Shown here in pieces: positions 1 through 6,934 of a stretch of 25,437 bases of DNA. This stretch comes from GW2011-AR5 sp041645025. GTDB taxonomy: Archaea > Aenigmatarchaeota > Aenigmatarchaeia > GW2011-AR5. The notes under the pieces are model-generated. The model was not told where the DNA came from. It worked only from the letters and a program-made list of their open reading frames with translations, and ran no database searches. Position numbers and translations under genes: made by a program. Each line of letters opens with the position of its first letter. Positions within the stretch are counted from its first letter, which is position 1. The stretch is from assembly GCA_041645025.1 (NCBI GenBank), contig JBAZQV010000010.1, positions 1 through 25,437 of the forward strand, given 5' to 3'.

Positions 1-375
1 AGCGGGGACACTCACATGAGCGACTGGAGCAAGATAATGTATCTTGAGGTCATAGACACGACATTCTCCATAGACGGCGTCTTGGGCGCATTTGCCTTCA
101 CGCTCTTCGTGCCACTCATACTGATTGGCAATGGCATAGGCGCCATAGTGGTGAGGCAAGTCACAGTCAGCAACATAGAGAACGTGAAGAAATACAGGTA
201 CCTGAAGAACGGCGCCATGTACTCTGTTGCCTTCTTGGGCATGATGATGGTTCTTGACGGCTTTGGCGCGCACATACCTTCGTTCGTTTCACCAGTGGTC
301 ACATTAATGATCATATGCCACTTCTTTTTCAAATCAAGGGCTGAATTGCAATCTATGGAAAAGAACAAAAAATAG
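1..375 (+). CDS. DUF475/TerC-like integral membrane protein, C-terminal part
   Basis: The reading frame is open from base 1, so the gene starts before the window. The internal ATG at base 16 is probably not its start, because the conserved domain is already under way there. The visible part reads YLEVIDTTFSIDGVLGAFAF followed by a glycine-rich helix (GNGIGAIVVRQ), which matches the C-terminal half of DUF475 membrane proteins (TerC-like superfamily). At least three hydrophobic helices are visible (about residues 29-48, 70-85 and 88-108 counted from the ATG), with acidic residues inside the first conserved segment as is usual for the family. The tail is basic (KSRAELQSMEKNKK). Family members are linked to metal or tellurite stress, but the transported substrate is not established. 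A hairpin begins 9 bases after the stop codon and may help end the transcript. Confidence 0.8.
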   Translation, partial: SGDTHMSDWSKIMYLEVIDTTFSIDGVLGAFAFTLFVPLILIGNGIGAIVVRQVTVSNIENVKKYRYLKNGAMYSVAFLGMMMVLDGFGAHIPSFVSPVVTLMIICHFFFKSRAELQSMEKNKK

Positions 376-383
376 TTTATAGC

Positions 384-524
384 TGACCAACTTAATATTC
401 TGGGTATCACACAAGTTGGTCACATATGCTTGAAGAACAGAGTTCTTCGGCATGCCAGAAAGCTTCGCTTTCTGAGCATAGTGAACCAAGTTATAATATC
501 CAGATTCTTTACTTGGTTCACTAT
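384..524. repeat. Four tandem hairpins (cluster A)
   Basis: Four inverted repeats follow one another almost without gaps. They are TGACCAACTT/AAGTTGGTCA (384-393/413-422, loop 19), GAAGAAC/GTTCTTC (432-438/442-448, loop 3), CAGAAAGC/GCTTTCTG (456-463/467-474, loop 3, extended by ATGC/GCAT at 452-455/476-479), and a perfect 14-bp stem ATAGTGAACCAAGT/ACTTGGTTCACTAT (478-491/511-524, loop 19). The last one is related in sequence to the element at 17621-17671. Stems are different in sequence from each other, so this is not a simple direct repeat array. Function unknown: possibilities are a REP/MITE-like mobile palindrome, a structured RNA or a terminator series. Confidence 0.8.
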
Positions 525-529
525 AAATA
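520..529 (+). promoter_or_regulatory. TATA-like box for the SBDS/exosome operon
   Basis: ACTATAAATA overlaps the right end of the 478-524 palindrome. A start of transcription about 25 bases downstream (near 549) would give an SBDS leader of about 90 bases. This is predicted from the motif only. Confidence 0.4.
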
Positions 530-558
530 CTTTACTTCCCAATCTTTCAAGAGATGAT

Positions 559-624
559 GTTTGAGCTATGCTTGAACTACAATAAACTCCTAGGATTACA
601 AGATTTGTACTAAAAAAGGAGTTT
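559..624 (+). promoter_or_regulatory. Two hairpins in the predicted SBDS mRNA leader
   Basis: GTTTGAGC (559-566) can pair with GCTTGAAC (570-577) around a 3-base loop using two adjacent G-U wobbles. Those wobbles work only in RNA made from the plus strand. AAACTCCT (584-591) pairs perfectly with AGGAGTTT (617-624). The second stem hides an AGGAG motif upstream of the GGTGA ribosome binding site used at 630-634. A role in translation control is inference. Confidence 0.45.
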
Positions 625-638
625 TTACAGGTGAACAG

Positions 639-1331
639 ATGGTTACAGTTGATGAGGCAATTATTGCCAAGTGTGTAAAGAACGGGAAACATTTCGAGAT
701 TCTTGTTGATGCAGATATAGCTTACGATTTAAAGGAAGGTCGGATTGTTTCTTTGTCGCGCATGCTTGCAGTTAATGAAATCTTTACTGATGCAAGAAAG
801 GCCAATAGATCAGCACCGTCTGATGTTTCAGCTGCTTTTGGAACAAATGACGTGGAAAAGGTAGCCGAGGAAATAGTAAAACACGGAGAAATACAGCTTA
901 CCACAGAATTCAAGAGACGCAAAACTGCTGAGAAGAAAAAACAAATAGCCGCTTTCATAAGCAAGAACGCAGTAAACCCGCAGACGAAACTACCACATCC
1001 AATGGACCGCATAATCGCTGCCATGGAGCAGGCGCATGTTTCTGTTGATCCTTTCAAGCCAGCGGATAATCAAGTGGATGATGTTATGAAGGAAATCAAG
1101 AAGGTCCTGCCAATTTCTGTGGAGGAGATGACACTTTTTGTTGAGATACCTGCAAAATATGCATCCAGGACGTATAGCATAGTAAAAGAATTTGGCATAC
1201 ATCAAGACAAGTGGCTGGCGGACGGAAGTTTTGTTGCGAAAATAACAATACCTATTGCCATGAAAGAAACAATTTATCGCAGGCTCGGCGCATCAACAGA
1301 AGGAACGGTCAGAATAGAAGAGGGGAAATAA
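639..1331 (+). CDS. Ribosome maturation protein SBDS (Sdo1 homolog)
   Basis: 230 aa, the usual length for archaeal SBDS. The family works in late 60S/50S maturation; in eukaryotes it acts with EFL1 to release eIF6. The N-terminal FYSH domain is visible (VTVDEAIIAKCVKNGKHFEI, then the YDLKEGR and LAVNEIFTDARK segments), followed by the helical middle domain containing KKKQIAAFISKNAVNPQTK and HPMDRIIAAMEQA, and a C-terminal ferredoxin-like domain (residues about 165-230). The start at ATG 639 is supported by GGTGA at 630-634, 4 bases upstream. It heads a tightly packed cluster with rrp4, rrp41 and rrp42, the conserved archaeal arrangement. The next gene starts on the base right after its stop codon, implying coupled translation. 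Confidence 0.95.
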   Translation: MVTVDEAIIAKCVKNGKHFEILVDADIAYDLKEGRIVSLSRMLAVNEIFTDARKANRSAPSDVSAAFGTNDVEKVAEEIVKHGEIQLTTEFKRRKTAEKKKQIAAFISKNAVNPQTKLPHPMDRIIAAMEQAHVSVDPFKPADNQVDDVMKEIKKVLPISVEEMTLFVEIPAKYASRTYSIVKEFGIHQDKWLADGSFVAKITIPIAMKETIYRRLGASTEGTVRIEEGK

Positions 1332-1625
1332 ATGGAAGCATATCTAAAAGGGAGCACTTTGTTTATGAGAAGTTGTGGAAATGTGTACTGGTTTAACATG
1401 GATGGCGGAGAAAGCAGAATCGGATTAAATGGTGTAATCCCGTTTCACGTTAGTAGAATTACCGTAGATGATTTTAATGCGAATAGGTTTATGGATGATG
1501 TAGATGTGCTTGCTTTCCAGTTTCCCGAAAAGGACGAAGCAGATTCTGGATATACTTCTAAAAGGCGGACAATAATAGAATTTGCTGAGAGAGAATTAGG
1601 GCCTTACATGGAAACTGTAATATGA
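1332..1625 (+). CDS. Conserved-position hypothetical protein between SBDS and rrp4
   Basis: 97 aa. I do not recognise the family. The ATG immediately follows the SBDS stop codon, and a GAGGGG sequence at the end of SBDS (1320-1325) sits at SD distance, so the gene is probably translated by coupling. The protein is soluble, acidic overall, and has no membrane helix or metal-binding motif. It contains an N-terminal glycine-rich stretch (NMDGGESRIGLNG), an FHVSRITVDDF segment and a C-terminal helix (KRRTIIEFAERELGPYMETVI). Its place inside the SBDS-exosome operon suggests a link to ribosome maturation or RNA decay, but this is guilt by association only. In most archaea the two neighbours are adjacent without it. 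Confidence 0.75.
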   Translation: MEAYLKGSTLFMRSCGNVYWFNMDGGESRIGLNGVIPFHVSRITVDDFNANRFMDDVDVLAFQFPEKDEADSGYTSKRRTIIEFAERELGPYMETVI

Positions 1626-1637
1626 TAATTAAAAAAT

Positions 1638-1652
1638 GGAGTTGATAATATG
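1638..1652 (+). promoter_or_regulatory. rrp4 translation initiation region
   Basis: GGAGTTGATAATATG, with GGAG 8 bases before the start codon. The identical 15-base sequence recurs at the start of rrp41 (2496-2510), so the two exosome genes share the same initiation site. Confidence 0.75.
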
Positions 1653-2390
1653 AGTGACAGAAAACTTGTAATACCAGGAGATTTCCTTGGTGATGGCCGT
1701 GCTGGTCACGGCGCTTACGAAGAAGATGGAAAATCATTTTCATCTTGTATAGGTCTTGCGGAAGAGAAAAACGGATTACATTTTGTGATTCCGCTTTCCG
1801 GCATCTACAGCCCAAAAAGGGGGGATGGCGTAATAGGCAAGATACAGGATATAGCGTTCTCAAGGTGGATTGTTGATGTAAATTCACCTTACGAAGCGGT
1901 GCTTTCTTTAGCCGACGCTTCGGACGAGTTCATAGATTTGACGAAGACAGACCTTACGAAATATTTTAACTACGGAGACCTTATCTTCGCTGAGGTTCTT
2001 TCGGTGTCAACAACAAAAAATGTACAATTATCCATGCGCAACCGCAAATGCCGAAAGCTGCGCGGAGGCCGTCTCATAAAGGTTACGCCTGCAAAGGTGC
2101 CGAGAATAATAGGCAAGGCCGGTTCCATGGTTGAAATGATAAAGGAAATGACCAATACTCAGATAGTTGTTGGCCAGAACGGCATCGTATGGGTAAAGGG
2201 CGACCATGAGGATATCGCAATGGACATAATAACAGTTATAGAAAGAAAGTCCCATGTGCACGGCCTCACGGACCATGTGCGAGCAGTTCTTCAGGAGAAA
2301 ATGAAGGACGCACCAAAAGTCGAGAGACGCCAGGAAGACGACGATGACTATGAACCACAGACACAAGAAGAGGAGGACTTTCGTCCTTGA
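1650..2390 (+). CDS. rrp4: Exosome RNA-binding cap subunit Rrp4
   Basis: 246 aa. Rrp4 forms part of the trimeric cap on the archaeal exosome and feeds RNA into the Rrp41-Rrp42 hexamer. Three expected domains are visible: an N-terminal domain (starting KLVIPGDFLGDG, the typical opening), an S1 RNA-binding domain at about residues 55-130 (GDGVIGKIQDIAFSRWIVDV through VLSVSTTKNVQLSM), and a KH domain at about residues 135-205 with the IIGKAGS loop that contacts RNA. The C-terminus is a long acidic tail (residues about 225-246, RRQEDDDDYEPQTQEEEDF), likely disordered. The start is set by a strong SD (GGAG at 1638-1641). It is followed by the hairpin pair at 2420-2485 and then rrp41. Confidence 0.95.
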   Translation: MSDRKLVIPGDFLGDGRAGHGAYEEDGKSFSSCIGLAEEKNGLHFVIPLSGIYSPKRGDGVIGKIQDIAFSRWIVDVNSPYEAVLSLADASDEFIDLTKTDLTKYFNYGDLIFAEVLSVSTTKNVQLSMRNRKCRKLRGGRLIKVTPAKVPRIIGKAGSMVEMIKEMTNTQIVVGQNGIVWVKGDHEDIAMDIITVIERKSHVHGLTDHVRAVLQEKMKDAPKVERRQEDDDDYEPQTQEEEDFRP

Positions 2391-2419
2391 TCTTTATTGC
2401 AATGAATGCAATTTAATAC

Positions 2420-2485
2420 TACGGCTTTTAAGCCGTATATAATATTCTGCATTCTTGCAAAAATACTACGAGCTAAAGCTCGTAG
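2420..2485 (+). repeat. Two short-loop hairpins between rrp4 and rrp41
   Basis: TACGGCTT/AAGCCGTA (2420-2427/2430-2437) and CTACGAGCT/AGCTCGTAG (2466-2474/2477-2485), each perfect with 2 unpaired bases at the centre. Both are preceded by the same nine bases AATACTACG (2415-2423 and 2462-2470). The core GAGCTAAAGCTC at 2470-2481 is matched at 4219-4230 by GGGCTAAAGCCC, a paired change that keeps the stem. They lie inside an operon, so they may be processing or attenuation sites, or a palindromic insertion. Confidence 0.75.
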
Positions 2486-2507
2486 ATATTTAACAGGAGT
2501 TGATAAT

Positions 2508-3212
2508 ATGGAAACAAAACTAGTACGGTTGGATGGTAGAAAATTTGACGAAACAAGACCCATAGTAGCAGAAGTTGGCGTTCTAAAGAATGCTGATGGA
2601 TCTGCAATGTTCAAGCTCGGAAACACGACTGCAATAGCAGGGGTTTTTGGTCCGAGAAAAGTATATCCCAAGCACGAGGAGGAAGCAGAGCGCGCTATTC
2701 TTCGCACAAAATATAATATGGCACCCTTTGCCACTTCCGAAAGAAACAGACCGGGAACAAACAGGCGCAGCACGGAAATATCCCTGGTAACGAGACAGGC
2801 GCTTATGCCGCTCATATTCCTGGACGAGTTCCCGAAGACTGCTATAGATGTTCATATAGAGGTGCTGCAGGCAGACGCTTCCACAAGATGTGTCGGCATT
2901 AATGCAGCTGTTCTTGCACTGGCAGACGCAGGGGTTCCTATGAAGGACCTTGTTGCGAGCTGCTCCGCAGGGAAGGTTGGCGATGCAGTTGTCCTTGATA
3001 TAGCGGGAAAAGAGGATACAGAGGGCGAACTTGATTTGCCTGTTGCCTACTATCCCAGAAAGAAGCATGTGACGCTCCTTCAGATGGACGGAATCACAGA
3101 CGGCAAGGAAGTCAAGGAGATAATAAAACTTGCAATAAAGGGCTGTGAGAAAATATACGAGGAACAAAAAAGCGCTTTGCGAAACAAATACAAATTGGAG
3201 GAGGCGTATTAG
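2508..3212 (+). CDS. rrp41: Exosome catalytic subunit Rrp41 (RNase PH family)
   Basis: 234 aa from ATG 2508. The frame is open back to 2406, but those 34 codons cover the hairpin pair, and the SD GGAG at 2496-2499 plus the family-typical opening KLVRLDGRKFDETRPI set the start at 2508. Rrp41 is the active phosphorolytic 3'-5' exonuclease subunit of the hexameric ring. Seen in the sequence: the RNase PH fold opening, the phosphate and RNA binding arginine region (ERNRPGTNRRSTEISL), and the conserved acidic segment VVLDIAGKEDTEGELDLPVA expected to hold the catalytic aspartates. Nothing suggests loss of activity. The stop codon is separated by a single base from the rrp42 ATG, so the two subunits are probably made in equal amounts. 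Confidence 0.95.
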   Translation: METKLVRLDGRKFDETRPIVAEVGVLKNADGSAMFKLGNTTAIAGVFGPRKVYPKHEEEAERAILRTKYNMAPFATSERNRPGTNRRSTEISLVTRQALMPLIFLDEFPKTAIDVHIEVLQADASTRCVGINAAVLALADAGVPMKDLVASCSAGKVGDAVVLDIAGKEDTEGELDLPVAYYPRKKHVTLLQMDGITDGKEVKEIIKLAIKGCEKIYEEQKSALRNKYKLEEAY

Positions 3213-3213
3213 T

Positions 3214-3999
3214 ATGATAGAAATTGATTCGTTGCTTGTTAGACAAGTAATAGAGAATGGTAAACGCGTTGATGGCAGATCACTGGACAGCTATAGAGAA
3301 ATTGTTATAGAGACGGATGTCGTAACTTCAGCCGAGGGCTCTGCCCGTGTCAGGCTGGGCGATACAGTTGTTCTCGCCGGTGTAAAGGTTGATGTAGGCA
3401 CGCCTTTTGCAGACACGCCAGATGAGGGTGTGCTGATGGTTGGTGTAGAGTTTGTACCGCTTGCCAACCCGGATTTTGAAAGCGGCCCGCCCAGAGAAGA
3501 AGCTATAGAGGTTGCTCGTGTGGTTGACCGCGCGATACGCGAGTCAAAATCTATTGACACCAAGAAACTTTGCATAACACCCAAGGAAAAGGTCTGGATG
3601 GTTTATGTTGACGTAGATATTCTGGACGACCATGGAAATCTCATAGACGCGACATCCCTAGCAGCGTTGGCAGCTTTGCGCAGCACAAAAATGCCTGTTC
3701 TCAACGAAGATGGCCGAGTGGATCATGAAAAGAAAGGCACAGAACCGCTGCCAATAAAGGGCAATCCTCTTTGCACAACCTTTGTCAAGATAGGAGACCA
3801 GATAGCGGTTGACCCGTCGCTTTCGGAGACCCGGGCCATGGATGCACGACTTACGGTTGGCACCTTTGAGCAGGATGGTCATGTAAAGCTCTGCTCGATG
3901 CAAAAAGGCGGTCCAATCGGCCTGGCCGTGGAAGAAGTGGAAAAAATAATTCACATGGCGGAACAGAAGGGCGCCGAGCTTAGGAAGCTTTTGAAGTAA
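3214..3999 (+). CDS. rrp42: Exosome structural subunit Rrp42 (RNase PH family)
   Basis: 261 aa from ATG 3214, supported by an excellent SD (GGAGGAGG at 3197-3204) inside the end of rrp41. Rrp42 alternates with Rrp41 in the hexameric ring; in archaea it is inactive but needed for RNA binding. The RNase PH fold is recognisable from the opening RVDGRSLDSYREI, the LGDTVVLAGVKVDVGTPF strand pair and the PPREEAIEVARVVDRAIRES helix. At the place where Rrp41 has acidic catalytic residues the protein reads IAVDPSLSETRAMDARLTVG, the form usual for Rrp42. It is the last gene of the exosome cluster; the usual downstream ribosomal protein L37Ae, RNA polymerase P and prefoldin genes are absent here. It converges on the antiporter remnant with 7 bases between. 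Confidence 0.95.
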   Translation: MIEIDSLLVRQVIENGKRVDGRSLDSYREIVIETDVVTSAEGSARVRLGDTVVLAGVKVDVGTPFADTPDEGVLMVGVEFVPLANPDFESGPPREEAIEVARVVDRAIRESKSIDTKKLCITPKEKVWMVYVDVDILDDHGNLIDATSLAALAALRSTKMPVLNEDGRVDHEKKGTEPLPIKGNPLCTTFVKIGDQIAVDPSLSETRAMDARLTVGTFEQDGHVKLCSMQKGGPIGLAVEEVEKIIHMAEQKGAELRKLLK

Positions 4000-4006
4000 G
4001 TTCTGC

Positions 4007-4195
4007 CTATTTTTCTTTTATTTTTACAAAGGTTTCCTTCTTTATTTTTATTTTCTCCTCGGAGTATAACCTGTTTAGTATGAAAGGCGTCATTATTGTC
4101 GTGAGGAATGCCATGAACACTATTGCAGAATAGACGGCATTTGTTATCACACCCACGGTTATTCCGTAGAGACCTATTATCAGAGCCACTCCAGA
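4007..4195 (-). pseudogene. C-terminal remnant of a CPA2-type Na+/H+ antiporter
   Basis: This minus-strand segment encodes about 63 residues that end in LNRLYSEEK plus a lysine-rich tail. Aligned without gaps to the C-terminus of the intact antiporter at 6935-8107, 23 of 47 residues are identical, including the shared VA-II, YSA, VF, TT and LYSE positions. It contains only the last two membrane helices; upstream of about 4195 the similarity stops abruptly, and the frame runs into unrelated sequence with two hairpins. No promoter or SD is apparent and no start codon lies at a sensible place for a domain. It is therefore read as a broken gene. A short functional two-helix protein is less likely but not excluded. 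Confidence 0.75.
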
Positions 4196-4214
4196 AAATA
4201 GGTTATGCCGCCCT

Positions 4215-4253
4215 CTCTGGGCTAAAGCCCGCAGAACTCTCGGTCTCGGAGTT
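4215..4253. repeat. Hairpin pair at the antiporter breakpoint
   Basis: GGGCT/AGCCC (4219-4223/4226-4230) and AACTC/GAGTT (4235-4239/4249-4253) lie side by side, just beyond the point where the antiporter remnant loses similarity and just before the ATPase promoter. The first shares its core GCTAAAGC with the hairpin at 2466-2485. Confidence 0.5.
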
Positions 4254-4309
4254 AGCAAAACATGTACAAATAATTTTCTTAAATAGTGCTAACAGCCATA
4301 TTTTTCTTA

Positions 4310-6910
4310 ATGAGAACAGAAAGCGGGCTTACAAGCGCCGAAGCTGCGAAGCGGCTGCGTGAGCACGGACGCAACGAGATACGCGAGCTTGTGCACACTT
4401 CAGTATTGCGAATACTGCTCAGCCAGATCAGAAAAAACTTTGTTTTATATCTGCTTTTTGGAGCTGTAATAATATCGCTTCTGGTCGGAAAGACAATAAC
4501 TGCTTATACCATTATGGGCGTCATCACTCTTGTTATTGCAGCCGGTTTTTTCCAAGAGTATAAAGCAGACAAGTCGATAAAGGCGCTTAAACAAATGATA
4601 ATCGCCACAACATCTGTTATCAGGGATTGCAAGGAAACTATAGTCTCTTCGGCCGAACTGGTGCCTGGAGACATTATCCTGTTAAAGCCAGGAGATCGCG
4701 TGCCTGCCGACTGCCTTGTCATAAGCGCAACCGAGTTGAGAACTAACGAGGCTGTGCTGACAGGCGAATCGAATGAAATTAAAAAATCGGACAAAATAAA
4801 GGAAAACCAGCTCTACATGGGGACTCACATAATAAACGGCAAATGCACAGCTTCTGTTGTCCGGACAGGCATGCAGACAGAATTTGGCAAGATAGCTGGC
4901 ATGATATCTTCTGCTGAAAAAGAGATGCCGCTGCAAACCAAGGTCAATAAAATAGCAAAATACATGGCTTCTGTAGCTATTTTTTTCTCGGTCATGACCG
5001 GCCTAATAATGATTTCAAGGAGCTGGCCAGTAACCGATGTCGTCATTGTCGAGGTGCTTATTGTTGTCATAGCACTTTCTGTGTCTGCGTTTCCGGAAGG
5101 CTTTCCTGTAGTGCTTATTTCCACATTGGCCACGGGCGTACATCGCATGGCACGAAAAAATGCCATAGTCAACAGGATGTCAATAATCGAGACGCTGGGC
5201 GAGACAACCGTCATATGCGCCGATAAGACCGGAACCATAACAAAGGGCGAAATGACTGTCAGGCATGTTTTCTGCGATAACAAAATGTTTAGCGTATCAG
5301 GTGTTGGATACGAAACCGGCAGCGTATTTCTGAGGAAACAAAAAATAAAGAACGAGGATAACACGACGCTGGATCTGCTTGCAAAAAGTGCAGTGCTGTG
5401 CAACGATGCAAGCCTGACAGCAGGACGCGAATACACAGTAACAGGGACGCCTACTGAATCAGCCTTGCTTGTCTTAGGTGCTAAAGCAGGCGTTTTTGCT
5501 GAAAACATTGCAAGCGAGAGAAAAAAGGAGATGCCATTCTCCTCCGAGAGGAAGATGATGTCCGTGCTCTGCAAAGAAGGCGGCTTGTTTTTCGCGTATG
5601 CAAAAGGCGCCACCGAGGTGATGCTCAGGAAATGCGGCCATATTCATAAAAACGGCAGAATCCGAAAAATGACCTCGAGAGACAGGAAAGAAGTGCTTGG
5701 GATTAATAGGACGCTGGCATCAGACGGCTTGCGGGTGCTTTGCATTGCCTTCAAGCAATGCGGCGCAGACGAAAAGCTTGACAATAATCTTGTATTTCTC
5801 GGACTTGCTGCAATGGAAGACCCGCCGCGCAAGGAAGTCAGGAATGCAATAAAATTATGCAGGAAAGCGGGCATTGATGTCAAGATGATAACCGGCGACA
5901 ACAGGGATACGGCTGTTTCTATAGGCCGCGAAATTGGCCTCTCTGGCGAGGTTATGTCAGGCGAGGAAATCGATGCCATGACGGACAAGAAACTTTCGGA
6001 AGCTATCAAAAAAACGTCCATATTTGTCCGTGTCAGGCCCGAGCATAAGATGCGCATCGTGGCGGCGCTGAAAATGGACGGCGAGATAGTGACGATGACA
6101 GGCGATGGTGTGAATGATGCGCCTGCCCTGAAAGAGGCACACATTGGAGTCGCAATGGGAAAGGGGGGCACGGATGTTTCGCGCGAGGTTGCCGACATCA
6201 TCCTCAAGGATGACAATTTCGCAACAATCGTTGCCGCAGTGGCGGAAGGAAGAACTATTTTCAACAACATAAGGAAATTCGTTACATACCAGCTTTCCTG
6301 CAACTGTGCAGAACTGCTCATACTGTTTCTTGGAGTGCTGCTCGGACTGCCGCTACCATTACTTGCGCTACAGATACTTTTCATGAACCTTGTAACTGAC
6401 AACCTTCCTGCAATAACCCTCAGCTTCAATCCCTCATCTTCTGACATTATGCAGCGGAAGCCGAGAAAGAAATCTGGTATTCTTGACAGGCAGCTTATAA
6501 AATTAATACTGATAGCCGGCACAGTTATGGGCATGGTAACGCTCGGTGTCTTTTATATTTCACTTGAAGCAGGACTTAGCCTGGCGGAAGCGAGAACTAC
6601 CGCATTGCTAACCCTTATATTCTTCGAAATAGCGAATGCCTTCAATTTCCGCTCATTTCGCAAGCTTGTGCTGAACCGCTCGCCATTGATAAACAAGCAT
6701 CTTGTTATTGCGTCTGTCATATCTCTAATTGCAACATTCATGATAATCTACTCGCCGGTTAATGTGCTGTTTGAGACAGTGCCTCTTGGCGCATCTAGCA
6801 TACTTGTCGCTCTTGTGGCATCATTTTCAATTGTTCTCGTCTTTGACGCGCTCAAATTAATAAAAGGCGATTTGTCGGGAGAATCAAAAACCAAGGTTTT
6901 CCAAAGATGA
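4310..6910 (+). CDS. P-type cation-transporting ATPase (type II, PMR1/SERCA-like)
   Basis: 866 aa from ATG 4310, chosen because the family-typical opening GLTSAEAAKRLREHGRNEI follows and a TATA-like CTTAAATAG lies at 4278-4286; a GTG at 4286 is possible but falls on the TATA box. The enzyme uses ATP to pump cations through an aspartyl-phosphate intermediate. Visible motifs: TGES (residues 151-154, actuator domain), DKTGT with phosphorylated Asp305, KGATE in the nucleotide domain, MITGDN and GDGVNDAP (598-605). Membrane segment 4 carries FPEGFPVVL and segment 6 NLVTDNLPAITLSFNP, the ion-binding pattern of the Ca2+/Mn2+ PMR1-SERCA group. Ten helices are expected and the length is typical. The exact ion is not certain. 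It sits between an antiporter remnant and an intact antiporter on the opposite strand, so the region handles ion balance. Confidence 0.93.
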   Translation: MRTESGLTSAEAAKRLREHGRNEIRELVHTSVLRILLSQIRKNFVLYLLFGAVIISLLVGKTITAYTIMGVITLVIAAGFFQEYKADKSIKALKQMIIATTSVIRDCKETIVSSAELVPGDIILLKPGDRVPADCLVISATELRTNEAVLTGESNEIKKSDKIKENQLYMGTHIINGKCTASVVRTGMQTEFGKIAGMISSAEKEMPLQTKVNKIAKYMASVAIFFSVMTGLIMISRSWPVTDVVIVEVLIVVIALSVSAFPEGFPVVLISTLATGVHRMARKNAIVNRMSIIETLGETTVICADKTGTITKGEMTVRHVFCDNKMFSVSGVGYETGSVFLRKQKIKNEDNTTLDLLAKSAVLCNDASLTAGREYTVTGTPTESALLVLGAKAGVFAENIASERKKEMPFSSERKMMSVLCKEGGLFFAYAKGATEVMLRKCGHIHKNGRIRKMTSRDRKEVLGINRTLASDGLRVLCIAFKQCGADEKLDNNLVFLGLAAMEDPPRKEVRNAIKLCRKAGIDVKMITGDNRDTAVSIGREIGLSGEVMSGEEIDAMTDKKLSEAIKKTSIFVRVRPEHKMRIVAALKMDGEIVTMTGDGVNDAPALKEAHIGVAMGKGGTDVSREVADIILKDDNFATIVAAVAEGRTIFNNIRKFVTYQLSCNCAELLILFLGVLLGLPLPLLALQILFMNLVTDNLPAITLSFNPSSSDIMQRKPRKKSGILDRQLIKLILIAGTVMGMVTLGVFYISLEAGLSLAEARTTALLTLIFFEIANAFNFRSFRKLVLNRSPLINKHLVIASVISLIATFMIIYSPVNVLFETVPLGASSILVALVASFSIVLVFDALKLIKGDLSGESKTKVFQR

Positions 6911-6934
6911 TTCTTGAGCCTTTATTCTCCGCTG

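Noticed and set aside
384..624. CRISPR-like array because of repeated palindromes
   Set aside because: The hairpins differ in sequence and spacing; there are no identical direct repeats with even spacers and no cas genes.
384..624. RNase P RNA or SRP RNA
   Set aside because: None of the conserved core sequences of these RNAs could be seen; the stems are local hairpins only.
2406..2507. N-terminal extension of Rrp41 by 34 codons
   Set aside because: The extra codons cover the hairpin pair and match nothing in Rrp41 proteins; a clear SD precedes the ATG at 2508.
2583..3167. 194-codon minus-strand frame opposite rrp41
   Set aside because: It mirrors a conserved exosome gene and has no recognisable features or start signal.
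3145..3213. N-terminal extension of Rrp42 overlapping rrp41
   Set aside because: GGAGGAGG at 3197-3204 and the family-typical opening place the start at 3214.
4001..4258. A functional 83-aa membrane protein
   Set aside because: Only the part up to about 4195 resembles a protein family, it is the tail of an antiporter, and no promoter or SD supports the rest. A functional fragment cannot be fully excluded.
5644..6534. 296-codon minus-strand frame opposite the P-type ATPase
   Set aside because: The plus strand carries all ATPase motifs across this stretch; the opposite frame shows serine-rich sequence with no domain.
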